Below are positions 17,029 through 26,255 of a DNA stretch of 58,072 nucleotides, in pieces. The stretch's first letter is position 1. Every line of letters starts with the position of its first letter. The position numbers and the translations under genes are program-made. Under the pieces are notes generated by a model. The model saw nothing but the letters and a program-made list of their open reading frames with translations, did not search any database and had not been told where the DNA came from. The DNA comes from Cyclobacteriaceae bacterium (GTDB lineage Bacteria; Bacteroidota; Bacteroidia; Cytophagales; Cyclobacteriaceae): positions 1 through 58,072 of the forward strand of contig JAHBUB010000020.1 of NCBI GenBank assembly GCA_019638285.1, written 5' to 3'.

Positions 17029-17143
17029 AAAATTTTTTGGTAAGCAACAAAACTAATAAAAAGCATAAGATCAGCCAATTGGGTAAATGCTCACTTTGGG
17101 GTAATTTCAGGCTTTCATTTCCAATTTTGTTGAATTATCTGCC

Positions 17144-17665
17144 ATGGCATTTAAAAGTAAATGTGTGTTTCTGGATCGGGATGGTGTTTTAAACGAAGAT
17201 AGACCCGACTACTCGTATCAATTGGAACATTTTAAAATATTGCCGGGTGTACCTCAGGCATTGCAGCAATTAAAAGAAGCAGGGTATTTCTTGATCGTAG
17301 TGACCAATCAATCCGGAATTTCTCAAGGTATTTATTCTCAGCGAGACATGGAGGCATGTCACAAATATTTACAAAAAGAGTGTGAAGGAGTGATAGATCA
17401 TTTCTATTTCAGTCCTTACCATCCCAAGGTAACTGAATCGCTGGGGCGCAAACCCGGAACACTGCTTTTTGAGAAAGGGATTGCGAAATTCAATATTGAC
17501 CCCATGAATAGCTGGATGATAGGTGATAGGGAGCGCGACCTTATTCCTGCAAAACAACTGGGCATGCGCACTGTTCTGATCAATAACGAGACGAAGTCTG
17601 AAGGACAGTGGGATTTCACGGCCCTAGATCTGGCAACCGCAGCGAAAAAGATACTCTCAAAGTAA
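17144..17665 (+). CDS. HAD-IIIA phosphatase, GmhB-like
   Basis: 173 aa HAD-superfamily enzyme. Motif I is FLDRDGVLNED with both catalytic aspartates; motif II is VVTNQSGISQG; motif IV is MIGDRERDL. This matches D-glycero-D-manno-heptose-1,7-bisphosphate 7-phosphatase and related histidinol-phosphate phosphatases. The cysteine-rich zinc loop of E. coli GmhB is missing: the corresponding stretch reads FSPYHPKVTESLGRKPG. No other heptose genes are nearby, so substrate is not certain. Confidence 0.85.
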   Translation: MAFKSKCVFLDRDGVLNEDRPDYSYQLEHFKILPGVPQALQQLKEAGYFLIVVTNQSGISQGIYSQRDMEACHKYLQKECEGVIDHFYFSPYHPKVTESLGRKPGTLLFEKGIAKFNIDPMNSWMIGDRERDLIPAKQLGMRTVLINNETKSEGQWDFTALDLATAAKKILSK

Positions 17666-17781
17666 CTCTTTGTAATGCTTCGGCTTTTTGCATTGTTTAG
17701 ATAGCTTTCTTGATGAGCAGCTTCATCGAAAGTTTCTAGAGAATGTACTCTATAAGTGCTAAAAGATTGGCAGGGTAATTG

Positions 17782-17789
17782 TAAATTTG
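17782..17789 (+). promoter_or_regulatory. Candidate -7 box of the DUF4412 gene
   Basis: TAAATTTG is a full match to TAnnTTTG, 37 bp upstream of the ATG at 17826. A matching -33 element at standard spacing was not found. Confidence 0.4.
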
Positions 17790-17825
17790 TTTGAGCGTTG
17801 ATTCTGAACCGTTTTCAAAAATAAT

Positions 17826-18638
17826 ATGAAAAAATCATTAATCATTTCCTTAGTGGCTCTCTCTATTCTTGTTCATGCACAGGATTTTGAAGGCACTATT
17901 ACCTGGACTATTCAAACAGACATTAAAGATCCAAAAATGAAGGCTCAAATGGAGCAGGCGCAGCAACAAATGAAGGACCCTGCAGTACAGGCGCAAATGA
18001 AAAAAATGCAGGAGCAGATGAACGATCCTCAAATGAAAGCGATGATGGAATCTAATCCACAAATGAAGGCCCAGATGGATAAAATCATGAAGATGTCAGC
18101 TGGTGGAGATATGAATGATATGATGCCGAAAGGCATAGTGATAAAGATTAAGAATCAGAATATGCTTACCCATATGGATGGTGGCATGATGGGGGGAGAC
18201 ATTTTATACTTAAATGAGAAGGGGCAGTCCTATCATGTGGATAGAGAAAACAAAACTTTCTCACTAATGCCTAAGACCAGTGATAATGAATTGGATGCTA
18301 AGGTTACAAAAACATCAGAATCAGCAACTATTTTAGGATACCACTGCACTAAATATAAAGTGGAGATGACCGAGCAGGGCAAAAAGATAACACAATACTT
18401 GTGGGCCACCACAGAACTAAAGGGGATAGACATGAAGCGAATGGCCGGCCAAAACGGGAGTGGAAAGAATTCTTTTTTCTATAAGGAGATAGAGGGTGTT
18501 CCGCTTAAAATGCAAATGACAATGCCAGAGATGGAAATGACAATGGAAGCAAAAGAAGTGAAAAAGCAATCTTTGCCTGCTAGTGAATTTATTATTCCCT
18601 CTGACTTCAAAGAAGTGAAGGGAATGATGGGTAATTAG
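17826..18638 (+). CDS. DUF4412 domain secreted protein with Met/Gln-rich segment
   Basis: 270 aa with a Sec signal peptide (cleavage after VHAQ, about residue 19). Residues about 35-95 are a strikingly Met/Gln/Lys-rich, helix-forming stretch with repeated QMK and PQMK. The remainder resembles DUF4412: GQSYHVDRENKTF, ILGYHCTKYKV, and EKIEGVPLKMQMTMP-like sequence near the end. It is probably periplasmic. No function is known. The Met-rich stretch could bind Cu(I), but that is only a composition-based guess. Confidence 0.8.
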   Translation: MKKSLIISLVALSILVHAQDFEGTITWTIQTDIKDPKMKAQMEQAQQQMKDPAVQAQMKKMQEQMNDPQMKAMMESNPQMKAQMDKIMKMSAGGDMNDMMPKGIVIKIKNQNMLTHMDGGMMGGDILYLNEKGQSYHVDRENKTFSLMPKTSDNELDAKVTKTSESATILGYHCTKYKVEMTEQGKKITQYLWATTELKGIDMKRMAGQNGSGKNSFFYKEIEGVPLKMQMTMPEMEMTMEAKEVKKQSLPASEFIIPSDFKEVKGMMGN

Positions 18639-19409
18639 TTTGTTAGTATCTATTTCGGCCTCAGCCGGCATATTGAATATATCTTGACTGGGGCTTTCTT
18701 CTTTTAACTTGATATTTACAAAGTTCACCTCATATCTTTTCTTTCCAATGGTGCCATCGCTGTATTGGTATCCTACCAGCTTTGTAGGCATACGTAATCC
18801 GCTTATATCTTTCCAATCTTCATAACTTAAAGCATTATAATTTTCATGGGCCTCACCCGAATAGTAGGTAACTGTATAGCGCAATTTATCCATCTGCCTT
18901 GTTGACTGATCAATCAACAACTTATAAGCGTCTTTATCGGCATCACCTACGCCTGCTTCAAAGTTTACATTAATCACATTATACAATTTTCCGCCTACCG
19001 TAAGAGTGTCTTCAGAATAAAGTGCTCCGGGTCGGTCACAATAAAGGGGATAGTTAAAAAGTAAGAATATAAATTGTGATAAAAACGAGCAGAGCGACCA
19101 TTGAAAGCGCTTTTGTTGGGAGTCACCCAAACTTCTTTACCATCAAGCCAATTTTAAAAGAGTCGGCTACTGTTAAATATTTTCTATTTAAAAGATCAAG
19201 TGTATAGTGCTCTGTTGGAGAGGTGTCTCCATCATAGAGTAAATCGTACTTCAATGTTTTAAAGCTTTCTCACCTATCTAGCCCATCATGAGCTTTTAAT
19301 GTTTCAGAAAAATAGGAAGGGAGTGAAGTATAACGATCAACTGGCGCTTTTGGCTAAGTGCGCACGAAACAATTAGGAAAATTACTGACGTAAGCGAATA
19401 GGTTCTCAT
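18639..19409 (-). pseudogene. Decayed secreted protein gene (DUF6503-like)
   Basis: Pieces in different minus-strand frames form one ancestral protein. It starts with a signal peptide from ATG 19409 (MRTYSLTSVIFLIVSCALSQ). A frame change near 19345-19355 leads to a segment ending ETLKAHDGLDR, then a TGA stop at 19270-19272 replaces the expected Trp. Two further one-base losses follow, near 19140 (G-[F]D-GKEVW region) and near 19035 (VTDPGALY). The rest runs through LRYTVTYYSGEAH and EDWKDISGLRMP to SQDIFNMPAEAEI. The end has lost its stop and runs into the DUF4412 gene. The pattern matches DUF6503-like Bacteroidota secreted proteins. Confidence 0.8.
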
Positions 19410-19535
19410 TTGAATAATTTGTATCAATAATATTATGTGCAAAGTTACTAAACTCACTTTGTTAACATTTGTCACTGATCGAGAATCACTGATTTGCAGT
19501 TATTTAAGGCATTCTTTATATGGTTAATGATAGAG

Positions 19536-19549
19536 GTGACATAAATCAA
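19536..19549. promoter_or_regulatory. FNR-like site upstream of the first YceI gene
   Basis: GTGAC-ATAA-ATCAA matches 8 of 10 positions of the FNR box. Its centre is 55 bp upstream of TACATTTA (19594-19601), a 7 of 8 match to the -7 box, which would suit a class I position. It shares the TGAC-N4-ATCA core with sites at 30723 and 40834. Weak on its own. Confidence 0.3.
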
Positions 19550-19620
19550 TATTTTCAATGATTGTCATCATGGGATAGGCGAAATCCGCCCTTTACATTT
19601 AAGCCTAAACCAGAAACGAT

Positions 19621-20214
19621 ATGAAAACGCTAGTAAGCTATCTGGCATTTATTTTTGCCTTTGCAATAATTATTGATCGCGCAGAAGCGCAAACATCTTA
19701 TAACATAAAATCGGAAAAAATTACAGTGGCCGGGTCATCCAGCCTACATGATTGGGTGTCTGAGGTAACGAAAGTGGAATGGAGCGGGGTGATGAAAGTG
19801 GAGAATAGAAAGCTGGTAGAGGTATCTAAAGCACATATAAAAATACCCGTAATCGCCATTAAGAGCGATAAGGGTAGAATTATGGATAATAAGACCTATG
19901 AGGCATTTAACGACAAAAAGTATCCAACAATTTCTTATCAAATGTCAGGGGCCACATTAAGTGGAGATGTGATTAAAGCAACAGGAATATTATCTATGGC
20001 AGGCGCCTCCAGGTCTATTGAGATGAATGTTAAGTATAAGATGATGACAAACGAAGACATTCAACTTATAGGCTCTTACACCTTGAATATGAAGGATTAT
20101 AAAATGGAACCACCTACGGCTGTAATGGGAACGATTAAAGTAGGCGAAGAGGTGACGGTGAGTTTTGATCTAATGTTATCCCCGGGACAGGACATTAGTC
20201 AAATAAAAAAATGA
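19621..20214 (+). CDS. YceI family periplasmic protein (copy 1)
   Basis: 197 aa with signal peptide (cleaved near AEAQ, residue 24). It has the YceI lipocalin-like fold: ITVAGSSSLHDWVSEV at the start, KYPTISYQMSGA in the middle and DYKMEPPTAVMGTIKVGEEVTVSFDLML at the end. YceI proteins bind polyprenoid or other lipophilic molecules in the periplasm. It precedes a barrel gene by 63 bp on the same strand, probably one transcription unit. Confidence 0.9.
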   Translation: MKTLVSYLAFIFAFAIIIDRAEAQTSYNIKSEKITVAGSSSLHDWVSEVTKVEWSGVMKVENRKLVEVSKAHIKIPVIAIKSDKGRIMDNKTYEAFNDKKYPTISYQMSGATLSGDVIKATGILSMAGASRSIEMNVKYKMMTNEDIQLIGSYTLNMKDYKMEPPTAVMGTIKVGEEVTVSFDLMLSPGQDISQIKK

Positions 20215-20277
20215 ATTGACTTTATAAACTATACCAATTAACACAAATAGAACATAACCGCTTAACAACTTAATAAC

Positions 20278-21600
20278 ATGAAAACTAATTTTAATTTTTT
20301 AAAAAGTATTGCATTAATCGTCAGCCTGATGGTTGGGGGGGTTGTGCATGCACAACAGGCTTCAATGCAATATTATCGTACAAACGATAAAAACGGAATC
20401 AATGTTTTTGAAGCCTCTAAGGAAAATCCGGAAACATTTGATGGGCTAAAAGTGCGGGTTGGTGGCGACTTTGCCATGCAATTTCAAGGCCTGCGCCACA
20501 GTAATACAGCCGGAAATCTGGTGAAGTTAGGTTCTGACTTTAACCTGCCTTCAGCGAACTTAAATCTAGATGTTCAACTGTATGACGGAATGAGAATGCA
20601 CTTACGCACTTACCTTTCATCAGCGCATCACAATGAATCATGGATTAAGGGTGGGTACATGCAAATAGATAAACTTAACTTCATTAAGGAAGGATTTTTG
20701 GAAAATATTATGCAATACACCACCATCACCATTGGATTGGATGAATTCAATTACGGAGATGCTCACTTCAGAAGATCTGACAATGCCCGGGCACTTTACA
20801 ACCCTTTTATTGGTAATTATATCATGGACTCTTTCTCTACTGAGGCATTTGGTGAGGTAACTGTTCAGAATAATGGATTCCTCGTGGTGCTTGGTGTAAC
20901 CAACGGCAAATTGAACCAAAATGTAACCTTAACACCAACCAGTGATAACAAACCCTCTTTCTTTGGGAAGGTTGGATTTGATAAACAACTGAATGATGAT
21001 TTGAGATTGAGGCTTACTGGTTCATGGTATACCAACCATGGTACCTCAACAGGTACATGGCTTTACGGGGGCGACCGAGCCGGAGCACGATATTATAATG
21101 TAATGAGTGTGCCTGCAGATCCTACCGCCATTCCTCCAGTGGCTGCGCAGGCTACCAACTTTGATGGTCGCTTTAATGCACGCTTTACTAAACTTACTGC
21201 AATACAGGTGAACCCTTTCGTTAAGTTCAAAGGCTTGGAGTTCTTTGGTATCTATGAAATTGCGGGTGGAAGCAATGAGTTTACTACCCCTACCGTAGAC
21301 AAGGAAGGCTCTTTTACACAAATAGCCGGTGAGTTGTTATATAGATTTGGTGCAACAGAGCAATTCTACTTGGGCGGAAGGTATAATACAATAAGTGGAA
21401 AAATGCGCGAAAGTGCTACCGAAGACATGAAGATCAATCGCCTCAATTTTGGAGGAGGATGGTTCTTGACAAAGAATGTGTTGACAAAAGTGGAATATGT
21501 AAAACAGAATTATGAAGGAAATGCATGGACTGGTTCTAATGCACGTTTCCTTGGTGGGGAGTTTAAAGGTATATCAGTAGAAGCAGTCATTGCCTTCTAG
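20278..21600 (+). CDS. Outer-membrane porin-like beta-barrel protein
   Basis: 440 aa with a signal peptide (cleaved after VHAQ, residue 26). The rest is rich in alternating polar/hydrophobic, aromatic strands typical of a 16-18-stranded barrel, ending in a strand with terminal aromatic (FKGISVEAVIAF). I see no specificity signature. Its position between YceI genes suggests it may work with them in the outer membrane or periplasm. A strong terminator follows. Confidence 0.8.
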   Translation: MKTNFNFLKSIALIVSLMVGGVVHAQQASMQYYRTNDKNGINVFEASKENPETFDGLKVRVGGDFAMQFQGLRHSNTAGNLVKLGSDFNLPSANLNLDVQLYDGMRMHLRTYLSSAHHNESWIKGGYMQIDKLNFIKEGFLENIMQYTTITIGLDEFNYGDAHFRRSDNARALYNPFIGNYIMDSFSTEAFGEVTVQNNGFLVVLGVTNGKLNQNVTLTPTSDNKPSFFGKVGFDKQLNDDLRLRLTGSWYTNHGTSTGTWLYGGDRAGARYYNVMSVPADPTAIPPVAAQATNFDGRFNARFTKLTAIQVNPFVKFKGLEFFGIYEIAGGSNEFTTPTVDKEGSFTQIAGELLYRFGATEQFYLGGRYNTISGKMRESATEDMKINRLNFGGGWFLTKNVLTKVEYVKQNYEGNAWTGSNARFLGGEFKGISVEAVIAF

Positions 21601-21617
21601 GTAATGGAGTTTATCAA

Positions 21618-21650
21618 GAGTCACTCCAGATAGGGAGTGACTCTTTTTTT
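21618..21650 (+). terminator. Intrinsic terminator after the porin-like gene
   Basis: GAGTCACTCC pairs with GGGAGTGACTC around a short loop and is followed by seven T. It ends the YceI-porin unit. Confidence 0.9.
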
Positions 21651-21717
21651 GATATTAAAGTTTCGATTCCTCAATTCATCATATGACCTTTTCAGTTTTA
21701 CTAAATTGGTACTATAA

Positions 21718-22326
21718 ATGAAAGCAATTGTAATCTGTATCTTTTTGGGGCTAATGGGGTTTACCAGAACACCAGAAGGAGGCATTCTTGTTCATCACCT
21801 TATTGTTCTACCTTCAAGTAAGGTTACTATTGATGGTAAGACGAATGTTAACTCATTTAGATGCGCCATCACCCAATATACAGGTAAGGATACACTTGTT
21901 CTTCTTGAGGGAGGGAAAAATAAAAAGCCATTCTTCAAGAAGGGATACGTGGGACTTGAGGCAGCCAGGTTTGATTGTGGTGTGCAGCTGATGACAAGTG
22001 ATTTTTGGAAAACAATTAAATACAAAGAATACCCAGTTGTTTCAATTGACTTTATATCTTTTGAACGCACTTTGCAACTCACTTCTGGCAGAGACATTTT
22101 TAGAGGCAGAATGCAGATTTCGCTGGCGGGTGTTACCAAATCATTCGAAATGGATTGTACAATTGAGGTAGAGGAATCAGGGCTTATTCATTTTAAGGGA
22201 GGGAGACGTTTCACTTTCTCTGACTTCAAACTGGAGCCTCCCTCCAGAATGATGGGCCTGGTGAAAGTAGAGGACACATTAGAGGTTAGCTTTCATCTGG
22301 TGTTATTGCTCGACAAAAATGCGTGA
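21718..22326 (+). CDS. YceI-like protein (copy 2, diverged)
   Basis: 202 aa with a short N-terminal hydrophobic segment (signal or lipid-anchor-like, IFLGLMGFTRT). It keeps the YceI pattern: VTIDGKTNVNSFRCAI, YPVVSIDFISF, then RMQISLAGVTKSFEMDC and FKLEPPSRMMGLVKVEDTLEVSFHL at the end. It differs strongly from copy 1, including extra cysteines (residues about 48, 82, 144). It lies 117 bp after the porin gene terminator and is convergent with copy 3. Confidence 0.82.
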   Translation: MKAIVICIFLGLMGFTRTPEGGILVHHLIVLPSSKVTIDGKTNVNSFRCAITQYTGKDTLVLLEGGKNKKPFFKKGYVGLEAARFDCGVQLMTSDFWKTIKYKEYPVVSIDFISFERTLQLTSGRDIFRGRMQISLAGVTKSFEMDCTIEVEESGLIHFKGGRRFTFSDFKLEPPSRMMGLVKVEDTLEVSFHLVLLLDKNA

Positions 22327-22332
22327 TGAAGA

Positions 22333-22917
22333 TTACCTCCTTGTAGGGATTAGTTTGATGTTGAATGATACCGTTATCTCATCTCCTGTAGAAACGGTGC
22401 CAAACATGAACGAAGGTGGCTCGATTCCGAAGTCACTCATTTTTAATTTCTTTTTCCCAGTGAACAAGAGCGCTTGATTTTCGAGTGGCTGGTATTCTGT
22501 TTCGACACTGATCGATTTTGTGCTTCCTGCCACAGTCAGGTTTCCAGTACACTCAATTTTCCCGGAACTAATTTTAGATGACGTCAGTATAAAGATTATT
22601 GATTTATGGGAATCTGCATCTAATGCACTATAGGCATTTTTGTCCATTGCAGAGTGGCCGCTTTTTAAGCTTTCACAAGGCACACTCAGAGATAATGAAT
22701 TGAGTTTAATAGGCAACCCTTCATCGGAAATTTCAAATTCAACCCGATACTTCCCTTCATCCGAATTCATGGTCCACACATTTAGTGTAGATGTGCCCGA
22801 TATGGATAAGTAGGAATCGTCACTTTGACGATATCTGACTTGGGCAATACTATTGGAATGCGTAGCGATAAATGCAAAAAAAAGAAAGAGTCTTATGAAT
22901 CTATTTTGATTCGTCAT
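22333..22917 (-). CDS. YceI family protein (copy 3)
   Basis: 194 aa with signal peptide (cleaved near SIAQ, residue 26). YceI features: LSISGTSTLNVWTM, then SALDADSHKSIIFIL, GNLTVAGSTKSISVE and FGIEPPSFMFGTVSTGDEITVSFNIKLI. It overlaps the end of the arginine decarboxylase gene by 17 bp, so it is likely translated from the same mRNA. That gives an unusual pairing of a periplasmic lipid-binding protein with a polyamine enzyme. Confidence 0.85.
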   Translation of the reverse strand: MTNQNRFIRLFLFFAFIATHSNSIAQVRYRQSDDSYLSISGTSTLNVWTMNSDEGKYRVEFEISDEGLPIKLNSLSLSVPCESLKSGHSAMDKNAYSALDADSHKSIIFILTSSKISSGKIECTGNLTVAGSTKSISVETEYQPLENQALLFTGKKKLKMSDFGIEPPSFMFGTVSTGDEITVSFNIKLIPTRR

Positions 22918-24298
22918 ACCCCAATACTTTCAGCATGCTATTACTGGTTTGTTCAGGCGCAAAAAGTTTAGTAGATATCTCGCCATCCTCATTGCGACTA
23001 ATCAATACATGTTTTGGTGCGGGTATCAAGCAATGTTGTATTCCGCCATAGCCTCCAAGCGATTCCTGATAAGCACCCGTGTGAAAGAATCCAATGTACA
23101 GTGGCTCTTCGTCATTAATCATGGGTAAAAAAACCTCACCGGTATGTGCCTCTGAATTGTAATAGTCCATGCTATCGCAAGTAAGACCTCCCATATTTAT
23201 TTTGTGATAGGGATCATCCCATTTATTGATGGGCAAGAGAATGTATTTTTGATTTAATCCCCAGGCATCGGGCATTTGAGTGATGAAGGAGCCATTGATC
23301 ATATACCATAGTTCTTTGTCATTCTGTAATTTTTGATCGACCACAGAATAAAGAATGGCTCCACTTTCGCCAACAGTATAGCTCCCAAATTCAGTAAAGA
23401 TATTAGGGACAGGTACGTTGTTCTTATCACAAATCCATTTGATGTTCTCCACAATCTGTTCGATCATGTATTTATAATCGTAGTGAAAAGTGAGTGATTG
23501 TTTAATGGGAAATCCTCCCCCAATATCGATTGAATCCAATGTGCTACATATCTTTTTCAGTTCGCAATATTTGAAAATGAATCGGCTCAACTCACTCCAG
23601 TAATAGGCAGTGTCTTTAATGCCGGTACTAATAAAGAAATGCAACATCTTCAATGTAGCCTTATTGCTTTTTTCAATTTTGTCTCTGTATAAGGGAATGA
23701 TGTCGCTGTACCTTACACCAAGTCTGGAAGTGTAAAACTCAAATTTGGGTTCTTCGTCTGATGCAATTCGAATGCCTACCGTGAATGGTTTCTCCACTTT
23801 GGCCTCATAAACATCAATCTCACTGATGGTATCAAGAATGGGAATGCAATTGAATTCATCATTTAAAAGCCCAACAATGCTATTGGTGTAGTCTGGCATT
23901 TTGAATCCATTGCATAGTATGAATGTGTCTTTTGATATTTTTCCCTGGTCAAACAGACTTCTGATGATAGGGATATCAAATCCGGAAGAAGTCTCCAGAT
24001 GCACATCATTTTTTAATGCCTCTTCCATCACAAATGAAAAGTGTGATGACTTAGAACAATAGCAGTATGTGTAGTTGCCTTTATATTTAAATTTTTCAAT
24101 GGCATTGTTGAACGTGGCCTTTACAAATCGGATATTTTCGCTAATTCTTGGCAGGTAGGTCAGTTTTAGGGGAGTTCCATATTCTTTAATGATATCCATA
24201 AGTGGGACATCGTTAAATTGCAACTCGTTTTCCCACACTTTGAACTCTTTTTGTGGGAATTCAAATGTTTGTTCTATTAGGTCGCGGTAGCTCTTCAT
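22901..24298 (-). CDS. speA: Biosynthetic arginine decarboxylase (Bacteroidota type)
   Basis: 465 aa PLP enzyme of the alanine-racemase/ornithine-decarboxylase fold. PLP-lysine is in a YCYCSKSSHF segment at about 80; glycine-rich IDIGGGFP at about 265 and the GESGAILYSVVDQK region at about 310 follow. It is shorter than the 630-660 aa E. coli SpeA and matches the Bacteroidota arginine-decarboxylase group. It converts arginine to agmatine for polyamine synthesis. The divergent neighbour encodes arginase, giving two competing fates for arginine. Confidence 0.9.
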   Translation of the reverse strand: MKSYRDLIEQTFEFPQKEFKVWENELQFNDVPLMDIIKEYGTPLKLTYLPRISENIRFVKATFNNAIEKFKYKGNYTYCYCSKSSHFSFVMEEALKNDVHLETSSGFDIPIIRSLFDQGKISKDTFILCNGFKMPDYTNSIVGLLNDEFNCIPILDTISEIDVYEAKVEKPFTVGIRIASDEEPKFEFYTSRLGVRYSDIIPLYRDKIEKSNKATLKMLHFFISTGIKDTAYYWSELSRFIFKYCELKKICSTLDSIDIGGGFPIKQSLTFHYDYKYMIEQIVENIKWICDKNNVPVPNIFTEFGSYTVGESGAILYSVVDQKLQNDKELWYMINGSFITQMPDAWGLNQKYILLPINKWDDPYHKINMGGLTCDSMDYYNSEAHTGEVFLPMINDEEPLYIGFFHTGAYQESLGGYGGIQHCLIPAPKHVLISRNEDGEISTKLFAPEQTSNSMLKVLGYDESK

Positions 24299-24508
24299 TT
24301 CACACTAAAGGGTTTTAGGAGGGTGCAATATTGGTATAATTTCGCCATCTTTACAATCGAAATTTAAATCTGTATGACAGATCAATTTATCTGCTGTAGC
24401 GCTAAAATTACCCATTCCTTACCAGATTATTGAAGAGTCTAAAATTAGGCTTTTGAGATAGTTTTTGACAGCAGGATACAATATTTTCAATTATTAATTT
24501 TATTAAAA

Positions 24509-25471
24509 GTGAACGATATAAAAATCATCGAGGTGAAGTCGGAGATTGGAGCTGGTACACGTGGTGCAAGTCTTGGTGTGGAGGCTATGAAAATTGCCAG
24601 TTTGGACTTAGGGTCCGACTTATTCAGACAATATGATTCCGTGGAAGTTGAGAATGTAAACGAGCTTCTTTTTGATGGAGCAGAGCATGCTCATTCTAAA
24701 TTTATTGATGGTGTGCTGATCATGGAAGAACGAGTTTGTCTTGAGGTTTATGAAACCATGCTGGATGATCGCTTTCCATTAGTAATGGCAGGTGATCATT
24801 CTACTGCTTATGGTACTATTGCGGGTATTAAAAAGGCAAATCCCAAAAAGAGATTGGGTGTAATTTGGATAGATGCACATGCAGATATTCACTCGCCTTA
24901 TACTACACCCTCTGGAAACATGCATGGGATGACTGTGGCAATGGCGTGTGACATTGATAATCTGGAGTGCAAAATCAACGACCCTAAGAACGAGACGGTA
25001 GAGTACTGGGAACAAATTAAGAATGTGGGTATACCAGGCGCAAAGGTTTATCCGGAGGATTTCGTCTATATCGCTGTGCGGGACCTGGAGAAGCCGGAGA
25101 ATTATTTGATTAACAAGTACGGCATGGGGTTTATTACCACAGAAGAGGTAAAAAAAATGGGTGGAAAAAAGGCTGCTGAGCGTGCACTCCAAATGCTTGA
25201 ACACTGCGATCTGATTTATGTTTCTTTTGATGTAGACAGTATTGATTCTCGGTTTTCTACAGGAACAGGAACCCCTGTGCCAAATGGCCTGACGGTTGAT
25301 GAAGCAAAATCGCTCAATGAAGAGCTGGCGTTGAGCCCCAAACTTTGTGCCTGGGAGATTGTAGAAGTAAATCCTACTTTGGATACAGAAAACAGAATGG
25401 CAGAGAGTGCTTTTGAAATTTTGGAAGCTACAGCAAAAAGTATAGCCTCCCGGCCAGTCCCCTTAGAATAA
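24509..25471 (+). CDS. rocF: Arginase family protein
   Basis: 320 aa ureohydrolase; GTG start at 24509. The binuclear-manganese ligands are visible: GDHS at about 95, DAHADIH at about 123 and DVDSID at about 240. The arginase-specific SGNMHGM and GTPVPNGLT motifs favour arginase over agmatinase. It hydrolyses arginine to ornithine and urea, cytosolic. It is divergent from speA (210 bp apart) and belongs to a polyamine/arginine cluster with the deoxyhypusine-synthase-like gene downstream. Confidence 0.9.
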   Translation: MNDIKIIEVKSEIGAGTRGASLGVEAMKIASLDLGSDLFRQYDSVEVENVNELLFDGAEHAHSKFIDGVLIMEERVCLEVYETMLDDRFPLVMAGDHSTAYGTIAGIKKANPKKRLGVIWIDAHADIHSPYTTPSGNMHGMTVAMACDIDNLECKINDPKNETVEYWEQIKNVGIPGAKVYPEDFVYIAVRDLEKPENYLINKYGMGFITTEEVKKMGGKKAAERALQMLEHCDLIYVSFDVDSIDSRFSTGTGTPVPNGLTVDEAKSLNEELALSPKLCAWEIVEVNPTLDTENRMAESAFEILEATAKSIASRPVPLE

Positions 25472-25481
25472 TCCTTTCTTA

Positions 25482-26120
25482 TTAATTTTCTTCTAGAATA
25501 TTGATATATGCTTTGATGGTAGACATTAGATTTCTTCTAATGACAGGATCGGTAAACATTCTTGGGATGCTGCTGGGCTGAGAAATGATGAGATAGGTCA
25601 CTTTAATACTTCCATTGCCTAGTTTTTGGAAAGTCCAACTACCCAGTAGATTCATGCGGGTAACACCATCACGTACAGGAGAAATTTGATCGTCTTTAAT
25701 ACTCTTGAACGTAATGAAAATTTTATTTTCTCCATTTTTGACTATCTGATAAATCAATAAATGATCCTGATCACTCACAGGCCATGGAATGTCATGGTAA
25801 GAGTATTCAAGCCATGCAGTGTCGGTAGCGAGTGGGTATACTTTGAACTCCGAAACATGATTTTGCCAATCCATGATTTTATCTTCGTTTCTTAACAGTT
25901 GGAATGCTCGGTTGAGTGATGACTTCACAATGAATTCTCCTTTTACTTCTCGTGCATTCTGAGGAGGATATGAGTCCGGAAAAATGATCCAGCGCTCATA
26001 GATTTTGATAGAATCCTCTTCCCTGACCAAAACAAATTGGTCGCTACCCTGTGCCAGTACGGGTGATGTTGTTAACAGCCAAAGGGTTATTCCCATTATG
26101 TTGCTGAGGCTTAATTTCAT
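25482..26120 (-). CDS. START/SRPBCC domain secreted protein
   Basis: 212 aa. Signal peptide (cleaved near VLAQ, residue 24), then a START-type lipid-binding fold: VREEDSIKIYERW, FIVKSSLNRAFQLLRNEDKIMDW, DIPWPVSDQDHLLIYQI, and SQPSSIPRMFTDPVIRRNLMSTIKAY as the C-terminal helix. Members bind lipids or sterol-like ligands. Location is probably periplasmic. It is convergent with the arginase gene (10 bp) and divergent from the deoxyhypusine-like gene. Confidence 0.85.
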   Translation of the reverse strand: MKLSLSNIMGITLWLLTTSPVLAQGSDQFVLVREEDSIKIYERWIIFPDSYPPQNAREVKGEFIVKSSLNRAFQLLRNEDKIMDWQNHVSEFKVYPLATDTAWLEYSYHDIPWPVSDQDHLLIYQIVKNGENKIFITFKSIKDDQISPVRDGVTRMNLLGSWTFQKLGNGSIKVTYLIISQPSSIPRMFTDPVIRRNLMSTIKAYINILEEN

Positions 26121-26255
26121 TTTACAAAAAGATCAATAAGAAGGCTCAATAGTAACTGAATAAACTTGTTTTTATTTGTCTTTTTTTGATAAAGATTAAC
26201 CACCTATACTCTTCGTTTTTACTTAATTTCGCATCTTATCAAACATAACCCATTG

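Noticed and set aside
17670-17700. Terminator after the GmhB-like gene
   Set aside because: AATGC and GCATT pair, but the loop is long and T-rich and no proper T-run follows.
18417-19130. 237-codon minus-strand ORF as an intact gene
   Set aside because: It is one frame of a pseudogene: its first 35 codons are out of frame with the family and its last part is antisense to the DUF4412 gene.
24299-24508. Riboswitch between speA and arginase
   Set aside because: No conserved stem arrangement or known aptamer core could be recognised.
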